64,000 nucleotides of DNA from Sphingobacteriaceae bacterium UBA6709 (GCA_002454425.1 DKIV01000031.1:9917-73916); one strand, 5' to 3'. Counted from the stretch's first letter, positions 25,770 through 35,870 are shown. The notes: generated by a model from the letters alone, not told the origin. Translations and numbers: made by a program.

Positions 25770-26822
25770 ATGAAAATAAATTATCTCCATTTACAGAGTT
25801 TAGGCATGCTGATGCTAGCCTTTCTCTATTCTTCGTGTTCTAATAGCGATCAGGTTAAGACGCAGCGCGATACATTATCAGTAAAGGTAGTAGATCTTTC
25901 CGCTACCTCTGGTATGGGAATTACCTTGGATTATAACGGTACAATACAAGCAGAGAAGACCATTACCTTAAGCTTTCAGGTGGGCGGCACCGTAACATCT
26001 ATTCCTGTAGATGCCGGGCAGTATGTAGAAAAAGGACAGCTTATAGCCAAAGTTGATGAAGCTGTATATCGCAATCAGTACGAAGCACAGCTGGCGCAGG
26101 CACGTCTTGCCAAAGAATCTTACAGGCGCGTGCTTGAAGTATACAATAAAGGCAGTATGGCGGAGATAAAGATGTTGGAAGCAAAATCTAAGGCAGAGCA
26201 GGCTGAGGCTGCGGCTCGTGCAACCTATCAAAATATTCTTCACACTACGTTAACATCGCCGGTAAAAGGGTATATAGGGAACAAGATGATTGAAGCCGGA
26301 GCTACAGCGGGTCCCGGAGTTCCGGTGGCTCAGGTGCTTGATGTAAGCACCGTACAGGTGTTAGTAGCCGTGCCCGAGGGTGAGATAAACCGATTCCGTC
26401 GCGGTGATCAGGCGCGCGTTTCTATTGATGCTTTGGGCAAAGTTTTGCAGGGAAATATTGCTGAAACTGGCGTATTGGCGCTAACTGGCAGTGCTAATTA
26501 TAATGTGAAAATTAACCTCCGGAATGATAGCTTTCAGCTGAAACCTGGAATGCTCTGTAAGGTACATTTCTTGCAGTCGCATCAGGTTGATAGCGCTCAG
26601 GGAATAAAGGTTCCTGCTCAGGCGGTACAGGTAGATGAGCAAGGCCGGAACTTTGTATATGTTGTTGATCAGCATAATAAAGCCATCCGTAAGCCTGTAG
26701 AGACCGGCGCCCTTGTTCAGGATGGCATCATGCTTAAGTCTGGCGTCGACGCGCAGGATAAACTTATTGTTTCTGGCTTCCAGAAGCTCGAAAGTGGTAG
26801 TCCATTACACATCATTAAATAA
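25770..26822 (+). CDS. RND efflux periplasmic adaptor (membrane fusion) lipoprotein
   Basis: The 350-residue lipoprotein has lipobox LYSSC. It shows the HlyD/AcrA layout: a lipoyl half-motif (GTVTSIPVDAGQYVEKGQLIAKVD), an alpha-helical hairpin (about 95-150) and the second lipoyl half (LTSPVKGYIGNKMIEAGATAG). Beta-barrel and membrane-proximal domains follow. It would bridge the inner-membrane pump and the TolC-like channel encoded next. The gene begins 45 nt after the tetR terminator, downstream of a TetR half-site. Confidence 0.92.
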   Translation: MKINYLHLQSLGMLMLAFLYSSCSNSDQVKTQRDTLSVKVVDLSATSGMGITLDYNGTIQAEKTITLSFQVGGTVTSIPVDAGQYVEKGQLIAKVDEAVYRNQYEAQLAQARLAKESYRRVLEVYNKGSMAEIKMLEAKSKAEQAEAAARATYQNILHTTLTSPVKGYIGNKMIEAGATAGPGVPVAQVLDVSTVQVLVAVPEGEINRFRRGDQARVSIDALGKVLQGNIAETGVLALTGSANYNVKINLRNDSFQLKPGMLCKVHFLQSHQVDSAQGIKVPAQAVQVDEQGRNFVYVVDQHNKAIRKPVETGALVQDGIMLKSGVDAQDKLIVSGFQKLESGSPLHIIK

Positions 26823-26832
26823 GGAGCTGTTC

Positions 26833-29800
26833 ATGAAGAAAAAAGATGGGATCGTAGAGTGGTCCATGCATAATCATGTCGTCCCCTTAAGCGTCGCCGC
26901 AATTCTGGTATTAGTTGGCTTCCTTGCCTTATTTAATATGCCGAGAAATGAATTTCCCGATTTTACTATACGCCAGGGGCTGATTATTGGATATTATCCA
27001 GGCGCATCAGCAACGCAGGTAGAAGAACAGATGACACGTAAAGTTGAAGAATACCTCTTTAACAATAACGAAGTAAATAAACGCAAAACCTATTCGTATT
27101 CACGAGACGGAATGATGTATGTCTTCGTGGAGCTTACCGATGAGGTGAATGGGCCATATGCCAAAGCATTCTGGAACAAGGCCCAGGCTGGCTTGCTTTT
27201 ACTGCAAAGTCAGATGCCAAAGGAGGTAAAAGGCTTTATGGTCAATAGCGACTTCGGAAGCACATCTGCGCTTTTGCTATCTGTAGAGTCTCCGACACGC
27301 CCCTATAAAGAGCTTCAGAAGAATGTTGACGATATCGAAGCATCGCTACGTCAGGTTGCAGACGTTGCCAAAGTTTCTCACACGGGCAACCTTACCGAGC
27401 AAATTTCTGTATATGTAGATAATAATAAGCTCTTACAATATGGCATTAGTGCCGGACAGATAATGCAGGTGTTGCAAAATGCCGGAGCCATTAATGCGGG
27501 GGGAGTAGAAAAGGGTGCCGTTATTGACCGACCAATACATTTCAACAGCTTCTTTAAAACGGAGGCAGATCTTGCTGCTCAAATCCTGCGTAGTGACGCT
27601 AATGGCAATCAGATTCGGCTGTCGGACGTAGCAACGCTGAAGCGCGAGTACGATGAGCCGGAAAGCTATGTGAGCACTAACGGAATCAAGAGCATTATCA
27701 TCTCTTTAGAAATGGTTACTGGTAAGAATGTTGTGCATTTTGGCGAAGATCTGGACGTGCAATTGGAAAAGGTTCAGAAGCACCTGCCGTCTGACATAAA
27801 ACTCGTGAAGCTGGCCGATCAGGCTAATGTTGTTGATGATTCTATCTCCCACTTTATGAAGGAGTTTGGCTATGCACTGATAGGTGTTATTGTAGTGGCT
27901 TTACTTTTGCTCCCCTTTCGGGTTGCGTCAGTTGCAGCAGCAACCATCCCCATTACCATTGCAGCAACGCTGGCAATCATGTACCTTTTTGATATCGAGC
28001 TCGACACCGTGACGCTTGCAGCCCTCATTGTGGTATTGGGGATTGTCGTCGATGACCCGATTGTTGTGATCGATAATCATATTGAAAAGCTTGATCACGG
28101 CATGTCTATCTGGGACGCCGCACGTAGCAGCGCTAAGGAGCTTTTCCCTTCTGTGTTTACCGCAACGTTGGCTATTTCAGCAACGTTCTTGCCCTTGATG
28201 TTTTTCATGACCGGTGTGGCTAAAGACTTTGTAAAGCTTTTCCCAATCACCATCATGATCGCCCTGGGTTTGTCGCTGTTGATCTCCATGGTACTGGTGC
28301 CATATTTTAACACGCGATTCATTAAAAAGGGGCTGAATGCTGATGATAAGAAGGACAATGGGAAGCCCTCCTTTCTCGACAGGCTGCAGCTATTTTTCAA
28401 TAAGCAGGTAGCCAATGCCGTGCAACACTATAAGCTTACAGTAGCTGTGGGAATTGCGTCTGTATTGCTTGGCGTATTTTTTATGTCGCGCTTGCCACAG
28501 CAGTTGTTCCCTAAAGTCGAACGTAATCAGTTTGCCATGGAAGTGTACCTGCCCAGCGGTTACAATCTTGTGCAAACTGAAAAAGTTGTCAAGAGTATGG
28601 AGAAGTATCTGGCAAAGGATGAGCGAATTGTTGATTTTGCAAGCTTTACCGGCACCAGCTCTCCGCGTTTCCACACCGTGTATGCTCCTAATCTGCCGGC
28701 GAAGAACTACGCCCAGATACTTATCAATACCACTTCCGAAGAGACTACGGAAGAAGTGTTAGGCGAATACCAAAAGCGTTTCGGCGACATGTTCCCAGAT
28801 GCACATTTGCGCATGAAGCAACTAAACATGATTAACGCTCAGGCGCCTATTGAAGTCCGTATTTCCGGAGATGATATTGCCCGTTTGAAGGAGGTCGGCG
28901 ACAAGATCATTGCCGTTGCCAAAGACTATAAAGCCGTTAACTGGGTTCGTACAGATTTTGCGGAAATGCAGAGTACCATAGATGTGCGGATAAAGAATCA
29001 GGAAGCAAGTCGTTTAGGCCTTAGTCGTGAAGATATTGCAAATACTGTAGCCATAAATCAGGCGGGACTTACAGCTACGCAGGTGTGGGAGGGCGATTAT
29101 CCCTTAAATGTGAAAATCAAATCTCCCGAAGCTCGCCGGAATAATACAGACCAACTTCTTTCATTAAATATTCCCGCTACGAAAACTCAATCCATCGTGC
29201 CTCTCCGACAGGTTGCCGACATTGTACCGGCATGGGATGAAGGGCAGATTGTGCGCCGTAATAGCATAAGAACACTTACGGTACGCATGGATATTGACAA
29301 GGATGCTGTGGCTAATGCTGTATTGGCAGCGATGCGTCCGGATATCGAAAAAATCAAGCTGCCGACCGGCGTAGAGCTTGAATATGGGGGAGAGTTAGAG
29401 CTTCAGGAAGAAAATATGGGCCCCATGGGTATCTCACTGTTGATGAGTGTGGTGCTGATCTTTATTATTCTGGTCGTCCATTTTAAGAAGCTCAAACACG
29501 CTTTTCTCTGCTTCACAACCATGCCTTTAAGTATCCTTGGTGCAGCTTTTGGCCTCTTGATTACAGGCTATCCCTTTGGCTTTACCTCATTCTTAGGCTT
29601 GCTTGCTCTTTGTGGCATTGTAGTAAGAAATGGAATTATCCTCATTGATCATGCCGACGAGTTACGTTTCCATGAGGGTAAATCAGTAAAGGAAGCGGCC
29701 ATAGCATCGGCGGAACGTCGTATGCGGCCAATTTTTCTTACCTCATCTGCGGCGGCGGTGGGCGTCATTCCAATGATCATCAGCAGATCGTCACTCTGGG

Positions 29801-29934
29801 GGCCTTTGGGAACTGTAATATGTTTCGGGTTGATGGTTTCCATGTTATTAACACTGTTTGTATTACCGGTGCTCTACTGGCTATTCTTCAAAGGCGAGGA
29901 AAAGCAAGTGCAGAACGCAACTGATAAACATTAA
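26833..29934 (+). CDS. RND-family inner-membrane efflux pump (AcrB-like)
   Basis: ATG 26833 follows AAGGAG and gives 1033 residues, normal for the family. It has the N-terminal membrane segment, two large periplasmic loops and paired six-helix bundles. The proton-relay motif in TM4 is GIVVDDPIVVIDN. The C-terminal half repeats the pattern (LALCGIVVRNGIILIDHADEL). The adaptor gene lies 10 nt upstream and the channel gene 5 nt downstream. The conserved Asp pair shows a proton-driven pump; the N-terminal sequence suggests the group that exports diverse organic compounds rather than heavy metals, but this is not certain. Confidence 0.95.
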   Translation: MKKKDGIVEWSMHNHVVPLSVAAILVLVGFLALFNMPRNEFPDFTIRQGLIIGYYPGASATQVEEQMTRKVEEYLFNNNEVNKRKTYSYSRDGMMYVFVELTDEVNGPYAKAFWNKAQAGLLLLQSQMPKEVKGFMVNSDFGSTSALLLSVESPTRPYKELQKNVDDIEASLRQVADVAKVSHTGNLTEQISVYVDNNKLLQYGISAGQIMQVLQNAGAINAGGVEKGAVIDRPIHFNSFFKTEADLAAQILRSDANGNQIRLSDVATLKREYDEPESYVSTNGIKSIIISLEMVTGKNVVHFGEDLDVQLEKVQKHLPSDIKLVKLADQANVVDDSISHFMKEFGYALIGVIVVALLLLPFRVASVAAATIPITIAATLAIMYLFDIELDTVTLAALIVVLGIVVDDPIVVIDNHIEKLDHGMSIWDAARSSAKELFPSVFTATLAISATFLPLMFFMTGVAKDFVKLFPITIMIALGLSLLISMVLVPYFNTRFIKKGLNADDKKDNGKPSFLDRLQLFFNKQVANAVQHYKLTVAVGIASVLLGVFFMSRLPQQLFPKVERNQFAMEVYLPSGYNLVQTEKVVKSMEKYLAKDERIVDFASFTGTSSPRFHTVYAPNLPAKNYAQILINTTSEETTEEVLGEYQKRFGDMFPDAHLRMKQLNMINAQAPIEVRISGDDIARLKEVGDKIIAVAKDYKAVNWVRTDFAEMQSTIDVRIKNQEASRLGLSREDIANTVAINQAGLTATQVWEGDYPLNVKIKSPEARRNNTDQLLSLNIPATKTQSIVPLRQVADIVPAWDEGQIVRRNSIRTLTVRMDIDKDAVANAVLAAMRPDIEKIKLPTGVELEYGGELELQEENMGPMGISLLMSVVLIFIILVVHFKKLKHAFLCFTTMPLSILGAAFGLLITGYPFGFTSFLGLLALCGIVVRNGIILIDHADELRFHEGKSVKEAAIASAERRMRPIFLTSSAAAVGVIPMIISRSSLWGPLGTVICFGLMVSMLLTLFVLPVLYWLFFKGEEKQVQNATDKH

Positions 29935-29939
29935 TTCGC

Positions 29940-31220
29940 ATGAAGTTTATAATCACATTGATCTCAATATTTGCCGTACACGTAGTCCTCGCTCAGCGTA
30001 CTGTGGGTTTGTCGGAGTTAAAGGACGCGGCATTGCAGCACAGCAACGCCATAAAAAACGGAACGCTAAAGGAAGGGTTAGCCGAAGCTGATCTGGCGGC
30101 GGCCAAAGCACAATATCTTCCATCGGTAAGCGCTATTGGTGCCGGAGTATATGGCTTAAAAGATTTCGTGCCTGCCATTCCTACGCTCTTGCCAAAAGGG
30201 GTGGATAACTTCTACGTAGTGGGTGCAACAGCCACAGAAACGCTATATGCCGGCGGCCGCGTAGCTACGGCTAATGAACTTGCCCGCCTACAGGTTGACG
30301 TGAATCGCATTTTATCGCGACAATCGGCAGATTCGGTACGCCTGCTTACGGAACAGAAATATTGGAATCTGGTAAATATACAGGAGCAGTTTAAAGTTCT
30401 TGAGGCTAATCAAAAGCTCCTGGCTACAGTGTTGAAGCAGCAGCAGGATATGCTTAACGCAGGACTTATTGCACGTAATGATTTGCTTAAGGTTAATGTG
30501 CAGCAAAACCAGCTTAAGTTAAATCGTGTTAAGCTGAACAACGGCAGAAATCTGGCATTGCTCGATCTCTGTTTTTATACAGGTCTGAGTTACGATTCTT
30601 CTATGACCATGCGCGATACTCTCGGCGTAGAAACACTACTGTCCATACATAGCTTGAGTCCTGATACTTCCTTAAGCAGCAATTTTAACTATCAATTGCT
30701 GCAACGTAAGCTGGCTGCCGAAAGTTTACAGAAAAGAATAGCCAAAGGCGAGAATCTCCCTAGCCTTACCGCTGGCATCAACGCCGTGCAGATCGGAACC
30801 ATAGACAATGGCTTGGGCAGTAAGTTTGTTCCTACACTCACGGCAATGGTTTCTATCCCCATCTCCGATGGTTTATGGGCCAAAGGCCGGCAGAAGATCA
30901 GACAACAGGAAATACGCGAGCAAGTAGCACGCAACGATCTTGCCCATGGTGAAGATCAATTGAAATTGTTGATTATGAAGACTTGGTATGAGATGAAGAA
31001 TGCGCTTACAGAAATTAGCGTAACTCGCGAGAATCTCGTACAGGCTGCAGAAAATTTGAAGGTAAACGACGATAATTATAAGGCTGGATTGATATCGATA
31101 AGTGAGTATTTGGATGCCCAGACCTCTTATCAACAAGCATCATCCAACCTGGTTTCATCCTTCGCGGCGTTTGAATCAAAGAAGGCGTCTTATCAGCATG
31201 CTGTGGGAAACGCTGATTGA
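29940..31220 (+). CDS. TolC-family outer-membrane channel of the RND pump
   Basis: The 426-residue protein has a signal peptide (MKFIITLISIFAVHVVLAQ) and two OEP repeats rich in Ala/Gln/Asn coiled helices. Each repeat has a KAQYLPSVSAIGAGVYG-like strand and a YKAGLISISEYLDAQTSY-like helix. It completes the three-gene efflux system and lies 5 nt after the pump gene. Confidence 0.92.
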   Translation: MKFIITLISIFAVHVVLAQRTVGLSELKDAALQHSNAIKNGTLKEGLAEADLAAAKAQYLPSVSAIGAGVYGLKDFVPAIPTLLPKGVDNFYVVGATATETLYAGGRVATANELARLQVDVNRILSRQSADSVRLLTEQKYWNLVNIQEQFKVLEANQKLLATVLKQQQDMLNAGLIARNDLLKVNVQQNQLKLNRVKLNNGRNLALLDLCFYTGLSYDSSMTMRDTLGVETLLSIHSLSPDTSLSSNFNYQLLQRKLAAESLQKRIAKGENLPSLTAGINAVQIGTIDNGLGSKFVPTLTAMVSIPISDGLWAKGRQKIRQQEIREQVARNDLAHGEDQLKLLIMKTWYEMKNALTEISVTRENLVQAAENLKVNDDNYKAGLISISEYLDAQTSYQQASSNLVSSFAAFESKKASYQHAVGNAD

Positions 31221-31230
31221 TGAAAAGTTT

Positions 31231-31265
31231 CTATCGTAGCGCCTCGACTCCAGGCGCTACGATAG
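31231..31265. terminator. Shared hairpin between convergent genes
   Basis: A perfect 14-bp stem (CTATCGTAGCGCCT with its complement) and a 7-nt loop lie between the convergent efflux operon and the lipoprotein gene. No clear T-run follows on either strand, but its strength and position suit a bidirectional transcript end. Confidence 0.6.
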
Positions 31266-31285
31266 TTCGTTAGTATGGGTACCTA

Positions 31286-32065
31286 TCAGTTTGCCGAAAA
31301 GCCACTGGGCAATATTTCTGGATTGTTAGTACGCGTACCCCGTCCGTCGCCTGAATGGAGATAATAGACGTCTGAGCGGTCACGTGGATAAAATTCTGTT
31401 GATGTTGGATCCACAGGACTCACTATGAGCTTCGAGATATAGAAGTCGTGTTTGCGACTGATATAATGTTTTTTGCCTTCGTTTTCGGTGAAGAAGGTAA
31501 GATAGCTTTGGAATTTTACAGGACTATTGCTTTGGTTAAATTCCGCAAATTTAACAGTTATCTGCGACTCTTCAATCCCACTTTTTATAGTTGTTAAGGC
31601 CGAAGGGGGAATGTTATTTACATACTTATTCGATGCGGTGAGTATGGTTTTCCTGACGCGTGTGCCAGGAGGAATAAATGTCAACGCTGTTGGTACGCTG
31701 GCTGCGCCCGCAAAGTCGTGGGAGCTAATCTCCCAATCCCTGGAAAATTTCCAGCTGGATCCAACGCTGCTTCCGCCAAAGCCAATCTTGTCGCCTAAAA
31801 AGCTTGTCGCAGCGCTATCTACAATTAACGCACATTTAGACCAGTCAACGGTAACCGGCTCTTTCATCTTGTTAAGAATCTCAATAGTTAGAGGCGCATT
31901 TTTCCCTCTAAACTGATAGCTGATGTCGAAGGAGTCGTTACTCGTGGTAAGAACTCCCGTATTAGGATCTTTATTTAGTGTGGCACTACTTATAGTGTTA
32001 ATCTGGTATTTGCCACATGATGTTAAGGCAAGTCCAAGCAAGGTTAGATAGACTAAGTGTTTCAT
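31286..32065 (-). CDS. Lipoprotein of unknown function
   Basis: The 259-residue protein has lipobox LALTSC at residues 12-17. The remainder is predicted to be mostly beta-strand, with segments such as DISYQFRGKNAPLTIEILNK and ITVKFAEFNQSNSPVKFQSY. No catalytic motif is evident. The Ig-like first half suggests a surface or periplasmic beta-sandwich. A 16-bp tandem repeat immediately precedes the start codon. Confidence 0.75.
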   Translation of the reverse strand: MKHLVYLTLLGLALTSCGKYQINTISSATLNKDPNTGVLTTSNDSFDISYQFRGKNAPLTIEILNKMKEPVTVDWSKCALIVDSAATSFLGDKIGFGGSSVGSSWKFSRDWEISSHDFAGAASVPTALTFIPPGTRVRKTILTASNKYVNNIPPSALTTIKSGIEESQITVKFAEFNQSNSPVKFQSYLTFFTENEGKKHYISRKHDFYISKLIVSPVDPTSTEFYPRDRSDVYYLHSGDGRGTRTNNPEILPSGFSAN

Positions 32066-32066
32066 A

Positions 32067-32098
32067 ATAAGGATTGTTTTTTATAAGGATTGTTTTTT
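32067..32098. repeat. Two tandem 16-bp units at the lipoprotein start
   Basis: ATAAGGATTGTTTTTT occurs twice without a gap (32067-32082, 32083-32098), ending 1 nt from the start codon on the minus strand. It lies where the ribosome-binding region should be. Confidence 0.85.
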
Positions 32099-32140
32099 GT
32101 TTAAATAAAAAATTAAATATCTGTGTTGAAGTATTTTACT

Positions 32141-33241
32141 CTATACGTCTTCATTCTTTCCCGCCAGTGCTTCCTGTTGCTTCTCGTCGTCACCCAAAAT
32201 GATGCCCCATGCCTGCAATCCTTCAATTCTGTCAAAGATGATTTTAAGCACAGCGATTACCGGTATAGATAAAAACATTCCGGATATTCCCCATATCATT
32301 TCACCCATAATAACGCCCAGGACTGCGATCAGGGCGTTGATCCGTACTTTGGATCCTACAATAGTTGGCAAGAGAATGTTGCTGTCGATCAGGTGCGTGA
32401 TGATAACGATCACCATCACGATAAGTACTTTACTTAAACTTGCCGCCGTCGCAAAGGTTATAAGAGAACTAATAATTAGCGCGGTGAAAATACCGATATA
32501 GGGGATGATGTTGAAAAGACCCGTTAGCAAACCCAGCAGCAGCGAATATTTAATGCCGAATAGGCTGAAGCTGATACACACAAGTGCGGTAACAATACTC
32601 ATCTCAATGATCAGCCCCACGATATATTTTCTGATGATGTATTGTACTTGTTCAATCACCGCATGTACTATCGGAACGTTCTTTTCCAGGAACACGGTTT
32701 CCAGAAATCTCTTGATAAGACGCCGGTATAAGAGAAAGAAGAAAGTGTAAATAAATGTAAACACCAGAAATAAGAGGATGGACGATATCGACAGAAGTGT
32801 CGCTCCTACGACGGCACTGCTGGCGGACATCATTTTTGTCGCCGCGTCGTGCAGTAGGCTCAACTGTTTATCAATGTTTATCTCAAAAGTCTTAGATATC
32901 CAATGCTGCAGTTGCAGTATTGATTTGTTAAGCTGCAACTGGAACAGTGGCCATTCATTACTTAGATCGGAAATCTGAGTTGCTATGACATAGAATAATA
33001 AGACGATGCCTGCCAGTAGAATAATTACCGACAGCATGGAGGACGCGCTACGCGGAAAACGAAATTTCTTTTCCAAAAAACTGGCCAGTGGTAACAGCAA
33101 AATAGAAAACAGGCAGGAGAAGATCATTGGTGAGAGGATTTCCTTGCCGACCCGTACAATATATACCAATGCAATAAGACTGAACAGTACGCACGCGAGT
33201 TTTATGTAAAATGGGCGCGACTGTAGTTGTGGTATTTCCAT
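32141..33241 (-). CDS. AI-2E/PerM-family transporter
   Basis: The 366-residue membrane protein has two N-terminal hydrophobic segments and a central amphipathic region with several coiled helices (about 90-150). A C-terminal set of membrane helices follows, with family motifs NIIPYIGIFTALI and GDMEWGISG-like GEMIWGISGMFLSIPVIAVLK. The family includes TqsA, PerM and Na+/H+ antiporter-like members, so substrate is undefined. It is a single gene. Confidence 0.9.
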   Translation of the reverse strand: MEIPQLQSRPFYIKLACVLFSLIALVYIVRVGKEILSPMIFSCLFSILLLPLASFLEKKFRFPRSASSMLSVIILLAGIVLLFYVIATQISDLSNEWPLFQLQLNKSILQLQHWISKTFEINIDKQLSLLHDAATKMMSASSAVVGATLLSISSILLFLVFTFIYTFFFLLYRRLIKRFLETVFLEKNVPIVHAVIEQVQYIIRKYIVGLIIEMSIVTALVCISFSLFGIKYSLLLGLLTGLFNIIPYIGIFTALIISSLITFATAASLSKVLIVMVIVIITHLIDSNILLPTIVGSKVRINALIAVLGVIMGEMIWGISGMFLSIPVIAVLKIIFDRIEGLQAWGIILGDDEKQQEALAGKNEDV

Positions 33242-33430
33242 TCCTTCTTAGCTGAATACAAACATGACGCTCGAAATTAAGGATACGTTACAATTTTCCC
33301 TATTTTATCTAAATCAATATAAAACAGGCCACATCGTGTACCCTTCGCTTTAAGAATCTAAGGCCTCAGTCCTCTAATGATTTGTAGATGGTGTTGTTTG
33401 CTTTGCCCTTAATATCTCTGATCCTTTTAA

Positions 33431-34132
33431 CTATTCTACAAGATACTTGGCGAATACCGTAACTTCAAATTTTAACTTCTTGAATTCGATGTTTATAGGG
33501 TTAACAGTAACGGTTTCTGATAAGCGATTGGTGCCTCTGAGCACTATTCCGCTCGACTGGCCGAAAAGTGCTGTTCCCGCGTTACTGAGATCGGATATAA
33601 AGATCGCCTTGCCGGCTTTCTGATTGATGGCGCTGAGCATCGTCGTGGCGGTGTTTTTTGATTTTTTTGTCGCTTCCATTTTTAACTTCGTCATAAGCAT
33701 TTCGGCTCCTGAATACTCGGTCTTTTCTATGTTTACATTAGATATACCCACCAATTCTAACTCCCCAAGTACGCGTCCCGCGGTCACCGCGTCATGAACA
33801 AGTAATGAGTAGCTTTTTGATTTCAGTACATTTTGCCCTTTGAGGAAATAGGTTTTGAAATTACTCGAAACGTCATTTAGCCGCAGTTCTTTTTCTGTGT
33901 TAATATTTATCTTCTTTAAGGTGCTCTCCAACAACTTTTCTAATTCTTCCACTGACTTTTTGTTCTTGCTGTCGGCTTCATCCAACAGGATTGAAATGTA
34001 AATGCGGTCAGGAACAACCATACTATCGGCCTTACCAAAAGTCTCCACATAAGGCATATCAATAAAGTTTTTCTGTGAATACGCCTGACTAATTCCTGAT
34101 AATAGCAGGCAAATTATAAAGAGTTGTTTCAT
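33431..34132 (-). CDS. SIMPL-domain (DUF541) periplasmic protein
   Basis: The 233-residue protein has a signal peptide ending near QAYSQ. It starts the SIMPL fold with VETFGKADSMVVPDRIYISI, matching the family's G-x-a-x-v-x-P-D opening. The helical middle has ATKKSKNTATTMLSAINQKAGK and the C-terminal strand is FEVTVFAKYLVE. Family members form oligomeric periplasmic or surface assemblies of poorly defined role (stress resistance is reported for some). It stands alone. Confidence 0.85.
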   Translation of the reverse strand: MKQLFIICLLLSGISQAYSQKNFIDMPYVETFGKADSMVVPDRIYISILLDEADSKNKKSVEELEKLLESTLKKININTEKELRLNDVSSNFKTYFLKGQNVLKSKSYSLLVHDAVTAGRVLGELELVGISNVNIEKTEYSGAEMLMTKLKMEATKKSKNTATTMLSAINQKAGKAIFISDLSNAGTALFGQSSGIVLRGTNRLSETVTVNPINIEFKKLKFEVTVFAKYLVE

Positions 34133-34286
34133 GGGAAATTTGAGCTTAAGTAACTTCTGATAAAGATAATAATTAAACCCGTTGTGCGGTTTGAGTAAAA
34201 GTAACTAGATGAAAAAAGAAAGCGGAATAAAGTTGTGCACGTTGCTGAAAAACAGTAAATTAAGAAAGTATTCGACGTTTTCTTAC

Positions 34287-34640
34287 ATGCACAACTTAAA
34301 GACCAATTTCGACAAGATTCGTGAAATTAGCAAACTTGCTTTGTCAGAGTATCTGTTGCCCAATGTCAACTTCTTCGTCTGCAGACACTTGCCAAAACTA
34401 TCAGATATAGAAGTCGTTGCCTTGTCCATCACTTCTGAAGCCCTTGGCATTGATTCAGAAAATCTATTATTTTCTAAGCTCAAGAGTGAGTATAGCAGAG
34501 AGTTTCCTAATTTGACTGACCGCTCTAACTATAACAGGAGACGAAAGAAGCTGCAGGATTATATTGCCCTGGTAGCTCAGCCGATTTCCAAGATGATTAG
34601 CCCGGATAATAACCAGTTTATTATAGATCTCATCAAATGA
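34287..34640 (+). pseudogene. IS982-family transposase, 5' remnant
   Basis: The 117-residue frame is an IS982-type N-terminus (NLKTNFDKIREISKL; KLSDIEVVALSITSEALGID; LFSKLKSEYSREFPNL; RRRKKLQDYI). It ends at FIIDLIK, exactly where the first catalytic Asp region (FIIDSIP-type) should continue. The DDE domain is missing. Its sequence differs from the intact copy at 36359-37192, so it is a remnant of another element. Confidence 0.75.
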
Positions 34641-34672
34641 TCTAATAATGCCAGATAGAAATCTCTGAACAA

Positions 34673-34951
34673 TTAATAGTTCCGGTGGACGTTGATATAA
34701 GACAAGCTGGATTTTCCAGGTACTCTGAAGATGCCCAGGTGGTGTATATTACCGGTGATGCTACGCAGTCCATGGCTGATATCCCGTAACGAAGATGCTC
34801 CGGCTACCTGGCAGAACAACATACTGACCAGATGCGTCCAGCTCTTTATTCCTTTACTATATTTATCACTTTGGTGCTTACTGACTAATCTGTCAAATTT
34901 TTCCCTCAGAAAATGAGCCAGTAATTGGCTGAATAAACTTACTTTTATCAC
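34673..34951 (-). pseudogene. IS4-family (DUF4372-type) transposase, 5' remnant
   Basis: The 92-residue frame from GTG 34951 matches the N-terminal domain of IS4-type transposases common in Bacteroidota (KGIKSWTHLVSMLFCQVAG; SLRDISHGLRSITGNIHHLG; KSSLSYINVHRNY). It stops before the DDE core (about 300 residues missing). Upstream sequence to about 35056 (GTGTCACACCCGTCC on the minus strand) may be the old IS end. The truncated end abuts the IS982 remnant. Confidence 0.75.
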
Positions 34952-35212
34952 GGAGGCTGACTGTTTTTGTTTTGCGATTAAAACATACCGATTTTTTTCG
35001 GTAACAGCCTCCTTTTTTATGCCCTTTGCAATTTGTTTTGGACGGGTGTGACACAAAATATATCAAGCACATTGTTTGGATGTCTTTGATTAGCTAGGAT
35101 GGGAGAAGAGTTTTGTTGTTAAAAAGGCAAAAATATTTTTTTGAAATTGACTGTTCTTTTTTCTATCCTCACATGCTCAAACCTTAGGTAAACAGACGAG
35201 ATTAAATTAGCT

Positions 35213-35863
35213 ATGAAAGGGATATTAAAAATATTTTTTCTTTTGACTATTTTCCTGAATCAATACTCCGTTACAGCACAGGATACTGTTTTATGTAAGG
35301 AGATTATAAAACAATTGAGTTTGTTAAAGTTAAATCCTTCTTCGATGGACAGTATTGATAAGCATTGGTTTGTGAGAGATAATATATTGCCTCCTCTTTT
35401 ATCGTCAAAGCATTATTTTGAGATGCGTTATTTTCAGAGTCAATGGGGGCACACCGCTCCTGAGATTGATTCATTTGGGAGGAGTGCAATCGTAACCGGA
35501 GATAGTAGTGGCTTTTCAGCAAAAAAATATTCCTACGCTATTTACCCTAAAGGGCGAGGTGAGACTCGTAAGGATAAAGAATATAATTTATATGTAATAT
35601 CATTGTTTCCCTTTTGGCGAAAAGAGGAGGTTCAGATGTCCGGCGGGGATGCAGAGTTTGTAAATGGATTGAAGGGTTATATGGAAAAGGTAATAGCAAG
35701 TGTGTCTCAAGGCAAGGTGCTCTGCATGTCTCCATTAACTCTGATAGAAATGAAGATAGGTGCCAATTTCTATATTTTTCGCACAACGAAGAAAAGTTCG
35801 GGACAAGAACCTTGTTGGAGTGCAGCATTTATAAGGGGAAGTTTAAAAGCTATTTACAATTAA
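35213..35863 (+). CDS. Secreted protein of unknown function, partner of the metalloprotease
   Basis: The 216-residue protein has a signal peptide (KGILKIFFLLTIFLNQYSVTAQ). The mature part has mixed alpha/beta character, four Cys (including VLCKE, KVLCMS and EPCWS) and no recognised motif. Its stop codon is 7 nt before the start of the HExxH gene, so the two form a unit. A natural guess is an export partner or immunity protein, but nothing in the sequence proves it. Codon use is A+T-rich like its neighbour, and both lie among IS remnants. Confidence 0.65.
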   Translation: MKGILKIFFLLTIFLNQYSVTAQDTVLCKEIIKQLSLLKLNPSSMDSIDKHWFVRDNILPPLLSSKHYFEMRYFQSQWGHTAPEIDSFGRSAIVTGDSSGFSAKKYSYAIYPKGRGETRKDKEYNLYVISLFPFWRKEEVQMSGGDAEFVNGLKGYMEKVIASVSQGKVLCMSPLTLIEMKIGANFYIFRTTKKSSGQEPCWSAAFIRGSLKAIYN

Positions 35864-35870
35864 TGTATAT

